64,000 bases of DNA, from the NCBI GenBank assembly GCA_031373255.1, contig JANMMJ010000054.1:1-64000 (forward strand), in the 5' to 3' direction. The DNA comes from JANMMJ01 sp031373255 (GTDB taxonomy: Bacteria; Pseudomonadota; Alphaproteobacteria; Rhizobiales; Aestuariivirgaceae). Made by a program: the position numbers and the translations under genes. Positions 25,081-33,119 of the stretch are shown here, piece after piece. Position 1 is the first letter of the stretch. Every line of letters begins with the position of its first letter. The notes beneath the pieces are model-generated. The model did not search any database and was not told the DNA's origin. It was given only the letters and a program-made list of their open reading frames with translations.

Positions 25081-27336
25081 TCAATCCCTCGCCACGCGCA
25101 GGCCGAAGTTTTCCCGCCGGGCACTGCGTTCCGCAAAGGCCCGGCTTGATACCGTGATGCGGGTCTGGTCATCGAGCCACGATCCACCGCGGAGTGCCCT
25201 GAGGCTGCAATCGCCGGGCCTGGCGCTGCCGTCAAGCGGGGCGCCGTCATAGCTGGGCTTCCAGCAATCCGTCACCCATTCGGCAACGCCACCCAGCGTT
25301 CCCGAGACGCCAAAAGCATTCGGCTTGATGCCGCGTACCAAGGGCAGCGACGCCCCATCCTGCGCCCCGCCGCAATCGAGGCACGAGACCAGGGCATTAT
25401 CCATCTTGTCGCCCCACCAGTATTTGCTCTTGGCGCCGGCCCGTGCCGCGAATTCCCATTCCGCCTCGGAGAGCAGCCGGTAATTCTTGCCGGATTTGCC
25501 GCTCAGCCATTTGACGAAAGCCATGCTGTCATCCCACGAAATGTTGCGGATCGGCGTGAATTCGTCCTCCGCATTCATCTCGTCGACGGCCGTGCACGCT
25601 CCCGCTGTCACGCAGGCCCGCCATTCCTCGACCGTGACCTCATACTTGCTGACCGCGAACGGCTTGACCGTGACCTCGCGGACCGGAAGCTCGTTGCGTT
25701 TTCCCTCTTCGCTCCCCATCGCGAACGCGCCGCCCGAAATCGGCACCATGACGGGACAGCCGACGCAATCGGCAAATGAGGCTTCCGTAGCTTCGGGTTC
25801 GGGCTCCGTGACTTCAGCCGCCTTGTCCTGCTTCGTATCCTCGACCGCCGGTTGCTCGACCGCCGCAACCACGGGCGCAGCTTCGGCCGGATTGGGCGTG
25901 AACCCGGATGATCCGTCAGCCGCGATGGAAATGTCGATCACCGTGACCACACTGGCACCGCGGCCATCCGCCACCCGGTAGGAGAACCGCCCGACCGGAC
26001 CTGAAAGCGCGTCCTCCGCGAAGAAGACAAGGCGCGACAGGTCGCCGGGTTCGAGCACGTCGCCCCGCGCAAGCGCCTTTGCCCCGTCCATGATCTTGCC
26101 GACCTGCGGCACCGACTCGACCGTTACGCTCAAATGGTCGCCATCGGGATCGATCGGCAGTGAAATGCCCAGCCAGTTGCGCGCTGCCACGTACTTGCCC
26201 GACGCCGACACCAGCGGCGGCCGGTTGGCCGAGACGATTTTGAACGGGATCGACATTTCCGCCGTTCCGCCCTTGCCATCGGTGACCCGGTAGGAAAGCG
26301 CACCGCCATTGCCGATGACCGTGCCGTTGGCGGTGAATGTGGCAAGGCCGATTTCCGGCGCGGAGAGCGAGTCACCCTTGGCCAGCACGTGACTGCCGAT
26401 CCGGATATCGCCACCCACCGGCAGTGACGTGATCTCGATGTTGAGCCGGTCTTCCGGATCGGGATCGGTTGGCGCACGAAGCCCGAGCGGTTTCGCAATG
26501 TCGCTGTCCGTGACTTCGATCAACGCCTGGCGCGCAATGACCGGCGGACGGTTGGCGGGCTTCGGATTGAGGTAGACGCTGGTGCCGCCCAGCGCACCCG
26601 AAATATAGGGCTCCTGCTTGTTACCGGTGAGCTTCTTCACCCGGTCGGCCACGCGTCCGAAAAACAGGTGCAGTTCAACGCCGGGCGTTGCCAGTTCTTC
26701 GAGAATGGCCTGGGTATAGGGACTGTGTTCGCCGGCACCGTCATAGGCAACGCTGTTGGCCCGCGTCGCCATGGCAAGCAACGTGCCGCTCGGCGTGTCG
26801 TCGACCCGGCCGAGGCCAATGCCGATCTTCATCGACGAGCTGGTATCCTTGCTCAGCTTTTCGACAAACGGATTGTTGCGGCAGGCATCAACGATCATCA
26901 GCCCGGCGCTGCTGGCATTGCGGATCGAGCCGAGAAACAGGCCGAGCGGAACCGCATCGTAGGGGAGGTCATCAAGCCGGTTCAGGCTTGCATCGACCGG
27001 GATCATATAGTTCTGGCCATCGACCTGCACGGCATGTCCAGCATAATAGACCAGGATGACATCGGCCTTGGCTGCCTTGCCGCCAAAATTGCGCAGGCTC
27101 TTTTCGAGGTCGCGTTTGCCGGCGTCGAAAACCGTGGTGACTTCAAAATTGAGCTTTGCCAGCGTCTCGCCCAGCACCCTGGCGTCATTGGCGGGATTGG
27201 GAAGTGCCGGCACCTGCTCGTACTTGCTCATGCCGATGATCAGCGCCATGCGGCGTTCTTCGGCGCGAGCGCCTTCCGCCTGCCAGCAAAGCGTCAGCAA
27301 CAGCACCAGCACAAAACTTGCGAGCGAACGGACCAT
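25081..27336 (-). CDS. Secreted metacaspase-like protein fused to Ig-like repeats and FGE domain
   Basis: 751 aa. Residues 1-25 are a signal peptide (cut after ARA). Residues 28-250 are a caspase-fold (peptidase C14) domain with catalytic His101 in YYAGHAVQ and Cys152 in VDACRNNP. About 265-480 are two cadherin/Ig-like repeats (PDPEDRLNIEI and DPDGDHLSVTV open them; each ends with VTDGKGG or VADGRGA). A Glu/Ala-rich linker follows, then a formylglycine-generating-enzyme-like domain (524-751; GGAFAMGSEEG, RLLSEAEWEFAARAG, ALRGGSW). Likely a periplasmic protease with a C-type-lectin-like binding or modifying module. Convergent with the kinase; link to the T6SS is positional only. Confidence 0.85.
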   Translation of the reverse strand: MVRSLASFVLVLLLTLCWQAEGARAEERRMALIIGMSKYEQVPALPNPANDARVLGETLAKLNFEVTTVFDAGKRDLEKSLRNFGGKAAKADVILVYYAGHAVQVDGQNYMIPVDASLNRLDDLPYDAVPLGLFLGSIRNASSAGLMIVDACRNNPFVEKLSKDTSSSMKIGIGLGRVDDTPSGTLLAMATRANSVAYDGAGEHSPYTQAILEELATPGVELHLFFGRVADRVKKLTGNKQEPYISGALGGTSVYLNPKPANRPPVIARQALIEVTDSDIAKPLGLRAPTDPDPEDRLNIEITSLPVGGDIRIGSHVLAKGDSLSAPEIGLATFTANGTVIGNGGALSYRVTDGKGGTAEMSIPFKIVSANRPPLVSASGKYVAARNWLGISLPIDPDGDHLSVTVESVPQVGKIMDGAKALARGDVLEPGDLSRLVFFAEDALSGPVGRFSYRVADGRGASVVTVIDISIAADGSSGFTPNPAEAAPVVAAVEQPAVEDTKQDKAAEVTEPEPEATEASFADCVGCPVMVPISGGAFAMGSEEGKRNELPVREVTVKPFAVSKYEVTVEEWRACVTAGACTAVDEMNAEDEFTPIRNISWDDSMAFVKWLSGKSGKNYRLLSEAEWEFAARAGAKSKYWWGDKMDNALVSCLDCGGAQDGASLPLVRGIKPNAFGVSGTLGGVAEWVTDCWKPSYDGAPLDGSARPGDCSLRALRGGSWLDDQTRITVSSRAFAERSARRENFGLRVARD

Positions 27337-27530
27337 ATGACCTTGGCGTTTGAGCGTGCCAGTTTCCGACCATTGGCCGCAACTGTCAAGCGAAGCTCAC
27401 AGCCTATGTCACCAGTCCTTTCAATGAGTTAACGGTATAGTCACGATCATTTACCGCGCCTCTCGAAATCACCCTGTAGCCTTTGCCATCGCGGGCCCTA
27501 TAGTTGGCGTTGCCGGCAGGGAGTATGCGG

Positions 27531-29126
27531 ATGATGGATCAGGATACGGAAAGGCCTGAAGTCGCAACTGCGATGGCCGAGGCGATTGCCCGGACCGGCC
27601 AGCAATATGATGCCATTCCCTATACTTCGCTCCCTGTAGCCTTGCAGCAGCCAGCCAATCTTTGTGCGGTTGCAAGGCTGTTCGGGTTGGCGGCGAGCCC
27701 TGCTCCCCGGGCGCGTGTCCTCGAAATCGGCTGCGCCTCCGGCGGTCATCTCATTCCGATCGCCGCTATCCATCCCGAATGCCGGTGCGTCGGCGTCGAT
27801 GTATCGCCGGTGCAGATTGCCGACGGCCAGGCACGGATTGCGAGGCTTGGGCTAGACAATATATCGCTGTCGGCTCGCAGCTTTACTGATCTCGGCGATG
27901 CCGATGGCAGCTTCGACTACATCATCTGTCATGGCGTATACAGCTGGATTGCGCAGGAATTGCGCGATGCCCTGTTCCGGGTCTGCCGCGAGCGCCTGAG
28001 CCCCGATGGCGTGGCCGTCATCAGCTACAATGTTCTTCCCGGCTGGCGCATGCTGCAGGTTGTCCGTGACAGCATTCTCCTGCACGCGGGCGGCCCGTTC
28101 ACTTATGAAGACCGCATTGCCCGGACCAGGCAGCTCTTTGAACAGATGAACCAGGTGACGGAAGCCGGTGGAACCTATGGCAGTCTTTGGCACCGGGAAG
28201 CCCAGAGGCTGGTAAAAAACCCTGACTCCTACCTCGCCCATGAGCTGTTTGAAGAGAACAATGTGCCGGTGACTTTTACCGCCTTCGTGAATACAGCCAG
28301 CGCTCAGGGGCTTGGCTACCTTTCGGAAGCGCAGGTCGCCGCAAATATCCCGGAAGCTGCGGGGGCCGCTGCCGGCAAGGCAGCGCGAGAGCTGGGCGGG
28401 GGGAAATTACTCGCCGTCGAACAGTACCTTGATATCGTTACCGGCCGAACCTTCCGCCGCTCCTTGCTGGTTCATGCCGATCGAATGCAACATGCTGACC
28501 GCTCGCTGACGGCCGAACGCGCCGATGAATTGCATTTCATTGCGCCGCTCAGGCTCAAGATCGTACCTGCCGCCGGCGCCAGTGCCTGGACCATCTCTGA
28601 CGGTGAAAGCCTCGAACTGGAAATCGCCGACCCGGTGGCGGCGGCCGCCACCGAGCGCCTGATTGCGCGCCTTCCCCAGTCAAGTTCAATCGATGACCTG
28701 GCCCCCAAGGGCAGCGCCACGGAACGCAAGCTCATTCGCAGTCTCATGATGCAGCTGGTTTGTGCCGGCGTAATCGATGTCTCGTCCGAACCCGTGCGTT
28801 GTGCCATCGCAGCGGCTGAGCGTCCCAAGGCCTGGCGGATCGCTGCCAGCGATGCAGCAGCGGGCATGGAGTTCACTGCAACCCTGCGGTACGGATCCTT
28901 CCGCATAACCCCGCAGGCGCGCCTGGTCCTGCCCTTGGCGGACGGCACCCGAAATCGTGAAGAGCTCGCGGCGGCGGCGTATCAATCCATGCTGGACAAT
29001 GATGTCAGGATCGCCGATGCCGGGAAACCGATCACCGACCCGCAGCGGCTCATGGCCATCTGCCGCAAAACAGTTGAGAGCCAGCTTGAAATTCTGGCGC
29101 AGGTAGGTCTTCTGGTGGAGGAATGA
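27531..29126 (+). CDS. SAM-dependent methyltransferase with regulatory domain
   Basis: 531 aa. Start at ATG 27531 is preferred because CAGGGAG is seven bases upstream. Residues about 55-165 are a class I methyltransferase domain: motif I VLEIGCASGGHLIP, then VGVDVSPVQI. The following ~80 residues (LLHAGGPFTYEDRIARTRQL, SYLAHELFEENNVPVTF) fit the methyltransferase regulatory domain, and the C-terminal ~200 residues are an unassigned helical region. Substrate unknown; related genes accompany secretion or surface-modification loci. Confidence 0.82.
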   Translation: MMDQDTERPEVATAMAEAIARTGQQYDAIPYTSLPVALQQPANLCAVARLFGLAASPAPRARVLEIGCASGGHLIPIAAIHPECRCVGVDVSPVQIADGQARIARLGLDNISLSARSFTDLGDADGSFDYIICHGVYSWIAQELRDALFRVCRERLSPDGVAVISYNVLPGWRMLQVVRDSILLHAGGPFTYEDRIARTRQLFEQMNQVTEAGGTYGSLWHREAQRLVKNPDSYLAHELFEENNVPVTFTAFVNTASAQGLGYLSEAQVAANIPEAAGAAAGKAARELGGGKLLAVEQYLDIVTGRTFRRSLLVHADRMQHADRSLTAERADELHFIAPLRLKIVPAAGASAWTISDGESLELEIADPVAAAATERLIARLPQSSSIDDLAPKGSATERKLIRSLMMQLVCAGVIDVSSEPVRCAIAAAERPKAWRIAASDAAAGMEFTATLRYGSFRITPQARLVLPLADGTRNREELAAAAYQSMLDNDVRIADAGKPITDPQRLMAICRKTVESQLEILAQVGLLVEE

Positions 29127-29181
29127 ACTTGATCATCGTTCGGGGCAAGGCGCACTATCTAACTGAAAGGATCGATGAGCC

Positions 29182-29811
29182 ATGGCAGTTCGGAGTTGGA
29201 TCGCGGGTGTTCAGAACAGTCAGACCCTGAGCGTTTTTGCCGATAAGTCGTTTACCGGAGCCTGGGCCGGCGTGCTGGAGACGGCACGCAAGGAGTTCAA
29301 CGCGCTGATGAAAACCAGAGGCGTGAAACTCTCGATTACAAAGGCCGGCGATGCAGCAACTGCCAACATCGTTCTGCGATCGGCGAGCGACCATGCCAAT
29401 GTCAACTATAACAACCAGGACTTTCCAAAATCCTTTGACGGAACCTATACTCACGGATTGACCCGCCGTATGGAGGACCCCTCTACCAATCTCGTGGAAA
29501 AAGCTTTTGTGTTCGTTCCAGCTACGCCGCGTGTTGACCGCACCAACAAGAAATCCCGCGAGGTCGGGCACAAGGTCAGACGATTCATTCTCGTGCATGA
29601 GTTCATCCATGCAGCGGGTGTGGGCGACGGCAGCCCGAGCGATCCAGAACACACACTCGAAGATGTCTTCTGCTCGCATCTGACTGTGGTGGAGGGAAGC
29701 AATGCGGCAGGAGACACCGCCAGGACCCAGGGCAAGGGCGCCAAGGAAATGCCCCCTTTCGAGATCAACGACAAGACCGTCCGCAACCTGAAGACCGCCT
29801 GGCCATCTTAG
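29182..29811 (+). CDS. HExxH metalloprotease-like protein, candidate effector
   Basis: 209-aa protein with no signal peptide. The zinc motif H139-E-F-I-H143-A-A-G-V-G-D149 fits HExxHxxGxxD, the layout of snapalysin-like metzincins. The N-terminal half (LETARKEFNALMKTRGVKL, then ATANIVLRSAS) resembles the strand-helix opening of such proteases. First of two consecutive protease-like genes at the edge of a T6SS locus and lacking its own export signal, so a T6SS effector is a reasonable inference, not shown. No immunity gene is obvious. Confidence 0.6.
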   Translation: MAVRSWIAGVQNSQTLSVFADKSFTGAWAGVLETARKEFNALMKTRGVKLSITKAGDAATANIVLRSASDHANVNYNNQDFPKSFDGTYTHGLTRRMEDPSTNLVEKAFVFVPATPRVDRTNKKSREVGHKVRRFILVHEFIHAAGVGDGSPSDPEHTLEDVFCSHLTVVEGSNAAGDTARTQGKGAKEMPPFEINDKTVRNLKTAWPS

Positions 29812-29873
29812 CCTTCGGGCGCCAGCGAAATATCACGTGCTTTGTCAATGCATCACTCTGATGGAGGATGGTT

Positions 29874-30698
29874 ATGGGCAAATACCTGATTGTCGTGAAG
29901 AAGTTTCAAAAACACGTACCAAAGGCCCTGCAGAAATTCGTGAGGGGAGCGATTGAAGCGAAGTTCAAGGAGTTCGATGTGGAATTCGATTTCGATGGCA
30001 AGAAAAAACCCCGCGACCTTGAAGTAACATTCTCCGATGAAATTCCCCTTTGGCAGATATTCGGCATAAGTTCACGCCTTGACGTGGACGGTGAGGAAGA
30101 TGCGGGTGAATCAACGATCTACGTTGGCACAATGATGGCCTATCGCCTCGAAGTGAGCGAGGGGACTTGCGAGAAGGCATTTCCGGAAAAAGAGGAATTC
30201 CTAGGCTCGCTTATCGCCAATACGGCCATTCACGAAATTGCCCATATGCTGGGTTTGCACAAGGGCGGATTTGATGACGGCGGGCACGTGTCGGATCCTG
30301 ACAACATGATGCATTCTCCCAAGCCTGTTTCGCTGAAAGTCTTTCCATCTTTTACCTACACGGTGCGGCGCGGCGACTCGTTGCTCGGCATTATTGACAG
30401 ATTCAAGAAAGGCAGCCTGGACAAGTGCGCCAGGGGGCCGTCAACATTGAAGCTGGAACTGGTGCGGGACTTCGAGCCAAACAAGGCGCCCGGTTTTATC
30501 CGCGATCCCAAGAAGGGCAAGGGGATCGATGTGATCCACCCTGGCGAAAAGGTTGCGCTTCCAAGCCACACTTTGCGGCCCAAGGAGTATCGCACCAGAA
30601 ATTTCTCATGGTTGCTTGGCGACAAGAATTTCAGCAAAGAGCAGAAAGACAAGATGAAGCAATTCATTTCGGTTCGGCTGAAGGCAGGACTGGGCTGA
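29874..30698 (+). CDS. HExxH protease-like protein with LysM domain, candidate effector
   Basis: 274 aa from ATG 29874 (GGAGG six bases upstream; ATG 29868 is too close to it). Zinc motif H120-E-I-A-H124-M-L-G-L-H129, one residue shorter than the usual metzincin HExxHxxGxxH, with a possible Met-turn at NMMH (144-147). Residues about 160-230 are a LysM domain (YTVRRGDSLLGIIDRF ... VIHPGEKVALP), which binds peptidoglycan. Together this suggests a protease delivered to or acting at the cell wall. No signal peptide; sits beside the other HExxH gene. Confidence 0.65.
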   Translation: MGKYLIVVKKFQKHVPKALQKFVRGAIEAKFKEFDVEFDFDGKKKPRDLEVTFSDEIPLWQIFGISSRLDVDGEEDAGESTIYVGTMMAYRLEVSEGTCEKAFPEKEEFLGSLIANTAIHEIAHMLGLHKGGFDDGGHVSDPDNMMHSPKPVSLKVFPSFTYTVRRGDSLLGIIDRFKKGSLDKCARGPSTLKLELVRDFEPNKAPGFIRDPKKGKGIDVIHPGEKVALPSHTLRPKEYRTRNFSWLLGDKNFSKEQKDKMKQFISVRLKAGLG

Positions 30699-30718
30699 GA
30701 CAGCAATCTTCCCGGCAA

Positions 30719-31555
30719 TCACCGCGCTGGCTGATGTGGCTGGAGAACGCGCCAGGCGAGCGTGCCGAAACCTTCAAGCGAGTCGCGCCCGCTTGCGGCA
30801 ATGAAGCGAAGCTGCCGCTCCCTGAGCTGCACGCAGGTCAACACGCCAGTGTAAAATGCGCCACTGTCTACGCCGATGCGGTGGGGTCTTACGTCTGGTC
30901 CACAGGGCGTGTGGCCGTGAACAACCACAAAGGCATGCTGCCATCCCTCGCCTGACAGAAACGGCTCGCGAATGAGCGTCAATTCTCGCCGGGCATTGAT
31001 GTCGAATGGCGTGTGCGGATGAACCCCGGCATGGGCAAACACGTAATCGCCAATGCGCATAGCAAGCTTCAACCTGCCAAGGATCGCCGCGCTGGATGGG
31101 TCAATTTTGTTGCGAGCCTTTGCGCTGACGGTGGCAACACCAAATCGATAGAAATCCTCGATGTCGACCCCAAGTTCGGCAAGCGTCGTGTTGCCGCCAT
31201 TGCGGATCCACGATGAGATGAGTTCAATGCCGCAATCTGGGTCGTGCAGGAACGCGTCGAGATAGACGTCATGATTGCCAAGCAGCCGTGACACGGCGAT
31301 GCCAGGCAGATCAAGCCGGGCGATACGGCCGAGAGCCCCGATGCTGTCCGGGCCGCGATCAATGTAGTCGCCCAGCATGACCAGATGCAGCATTGCCGAA
31401 TCCGAACGATCGGCAGCCCTATCGACCCAGTCAATCAGCGCGTTCAGCAGATCAAGCTGGCCATGCACGTCGCCGATCGCGAAGACCTCCGTGCCAGGTG
31501 GCAGCGTGGCAGGTGCATCCTGCCAATCGGAAATGTGGAGGTGTACACCGTTCAC
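30719..31555 (-). CDS. Calcineurin-like metallophosphoesterase (PP1-type)
   Basis: 278-aa phosphoprotein phosphatase-like enzyme. The metal-binding motifs are in order: GDVHGQ (residues 28-33), GDYIDRG, GNHD, then AHAGVHPHTPF and VVHGHTP. This is the bacterial Ser/Thr phosphatase arrangement. Start is GTG at 31555 with no clear ribosome site. Last gene of the minus-strand T6SS operon, after the decayed HNH copy. It could reverse PpkA-type phosphorylation or be cargo; both are inference. Confidence 0.82.
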   Translation of the reverse strand: MNGVHLHISDWQDAPATLPPGTEVFAIGDVHGQLDLLNALIDWVDRAADRSDSAMLHLVMLGDYIDRGPDSIGALGRIARLDLPGIAVSRLLGNHDVYLDAFLHDPDCGIELISSWIRNGGNTTLAELGVDIEDFYRFGVATVSAKARNKIDPSSAAILGRLKLAMRIGDYVFAHAGVHPHTPFDINARRELTLIREPFLSGEGWQHAFVVVHGHTPCGPDVRPHRIGVDSGAFYTGVLTCVQLRERQLRFIAASGRDSLEGFGTLAWRVLQPHQPAR

Positions 31556-31605
31556 AATTCAGAACACCGTGCTGGACGGCAGATGACATCCACGATTCGC
31601 TTTAA

Positions 31606-31802
31606 CGCCCAGAATGAAACCGCTTGTCAAAATCTTTCGCCAGCTTTTTGCACGCACGGGAATCGCCATCGTAACAGGGATAGTCGCGCAGTACAGCTGT
31701 GGCAGACGACAACGCAATTGCTCGCATCGCCATCGCCTTTTGTCATGGCATGTCTGACATGATGCGCCGCTGCCCGCACTCCAAATGCATGGACCGCGTT
31801 CC
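31606..31802 (-). pseudogene. Decayed partial copy of the HNH nuclease gene
   Basis: Nucleotides here align with 32743-33000, the 3' two-thirds of the intact HNH gene: the shared stretch opens CGCCC(A/C)(G)GAATGAAACCGCTTGTC and ends ...CCGCGTTCC. This copy has lost about 64 bases in the middle and has many substitutions, so the HNH zinc/His pattern is broken. It lies between the phosphoesterase and the caspase-like gene, forming direct flanking copies around the latter. Confidence 0.75.
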
Positions 31803-31829
31803 ATTTTTCTTCGAACTCCTGATGCTTGC

Positions 31830-32609
31830 CTAGTCACGCACGGGCGGAACGGCGGACTCGCGTCGCGTCTTGGGCAATCCTATGCTTTCCGTGCACAGCT
31901 CTGTGACAAACCGAGTATCGGTTGCGCGATTGTAGAAACTGATACCAGTGTCTTTTGAGGCTTTGGCCGACCCGGTTCCCACCGTCACCAGAGCCCAGCT
32001 GCCTTTTGGAGGTTCGTCAAAGTAATATTTCAGGAGTAGGCTTTCATCGACCGGCGGGCTTCCAAAATAGCCAAATTTCTTGTTCAATTCCTTGAGTACG
32101 TCCTCCATCACCTTCTTTCCGGATTTGTTCAGTTTGGCGTACTGGGACCAATGCGTGATATCCTTTCCATTCCAATTGAATATCTTTGATTCAGTATGAG
32201 GATGGCATCCTTTTCCGAGGCCCTGCGGCCTTTGCTTCCCGCCTGGACGGTTTAGGGAATCGAGAATGACAGTCTCAAATTTTTTATCAATATTGCATGA
32301 GTTCATGCTGGTTCTGGCCGGACCGTATGTATCTCTCCATTTCTGAAAGTCTTCGTCTCCAAACAATGCCTTGATCTTGTCCGCCGTGTAGACCCCTTTA
32401 CTTCCATAGACGAGATCAAGTCCAGGTATGGCCAATGCGTCATCGGCCCCATGCATGCGGATGATCAGATCCCAGTTGCCAGTATTGCGAATTTTCATGA
32501 GCTGCTGCTTCATTTCTTCAAGGTCGCCAACAATCCTGCCGTCTCCAACGTCAAGATTGGCATCGCCCACCACGAAACTATAGACTTTGTTGTTGGATGG
32601 TTCGCCCAT
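31830..32609 (-). CDS. Unknown protein, putative caspase-fold cysteine protease, candidate effector
   Basis: 259 aa, ATG 32609 preceded by GAGAGG. No family recognised with certainty. A strand ending in a His-Gly (WDLIIRMHGADD, H53) and, 52 residues later, a strand ending in Cys (RTSMNSCNIDKKFE, C105) copy the His/Cys dyad layout of clan CD proteases (caspases, CHAT, DUF4347). The C-terminal half has KYYFDEPPKGSWALVTVG. GC is clearly lower than in the T6SS genes (25 of 60 bases in one line), suggesting recent acquisition. Sits between intact and decayed HNH copies downstream of clpV. Confidence 0.5.
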   Translation of the reverse strand: MGEPSNNKVYSFVVGDANLDVGDGRIVGDLEEMKQQLMKIRNTGNWDLIIRMHGADDALAIPGLDLVYGSKGVYTADKIKALFGDEDFQKWRDTYGPARTSMNSCNIDKKFETVILDSLNRPGGKQRPQGLGKGCHPHTESKIFNWNGKDITHWSQYAKLNKSGKKVMEDVLKELNKKFGYFGSPPVDESLLLKYYFDEPPKGSWALVTVGTGSAKASKDTGISFYNRATDTRFVTELCTESIGLPKTRRESAVPPVRD

Positions 32610-32738
32610 GGTTCACGGCCTCTCATGATCTAATTGCAATTCTGCCTACTGCCTGACGGCGCAAGAGCATTCATTCCAAAGTCACAAATAAAGAGCGGCG
32701 TTCACTTCACTTTTGATCCTCATTGACCATTTTGCGCC

Positions 32739-33107
32739 CTACCGCCCGGAATGAAACCGCTTGTCAAAATCCTTCGCCAGCTTTTTGCATGCACGGGAAT
32801 CGCCATCGTAACAGGGATAGTCGCTCGGCTTTCCCTGCATCTGTTCGGTGTTATCCTGAAAATGGCCGCCGCCATGCGCGGAATAATGACAGCTGTGGCA
32901 AACGACAACGCAGTTCCCGGCGTCACCATCGCCATTCGCCATGGCATGCCTGACATGATGCGCTTCTGCTCTCTCGCCAAATGCGTGATCCCGCGTTCCG
33001 GACTCGCCGACGCCATGAATGACGGCGGCACAGGACGCGCATCGGAAATTCTGCCTGATCAGCGCTTCCCATTTGACTTTAAGCGTAAATTCAATGCGCT
33101 CTGCCAT
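32739..33107 (-). CDS. HNH endonuclease-like protein, candidate effector
   Basis: 122 aa. A zinc knuckle CASC (residues 23-26) pairs with VCHSCH, and the HNH core reads AEAHHVRH ... GNCVVVCHSCHYSAH. The tail has a further Cys pair (YPCYDGDSRACKKL). Lies 12 bases after the clpV stop, so is probably on the T6SS transcript. No signal peptide. Either a nuclease effector or an accessory nuclease. A decayed duplicate is at 31606-31802. Confidence 0.7.
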   Translation of the reverse strand: MAERIEFTLKVKWEALIRQNFRCASCAAVIHGVGESGTRDHAFGERAEAHHVRHAMANGDGDAGNCVVVCHSCHYSAHGGGHFQDNTEQMQGKPSDYPCYDGDSRACKKLAKDFDKRFHSGR

Positions 33108-33119
33108 GTGTGGATTCTC

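Noticed and set aside
31559..31837. 92-codon frame over the decayed HNH segment
   Set aside because: The sequence is a deleted, frame-broken copy of the HNH gene, so I annotate it as a pseudogene fragment rather than a protein.
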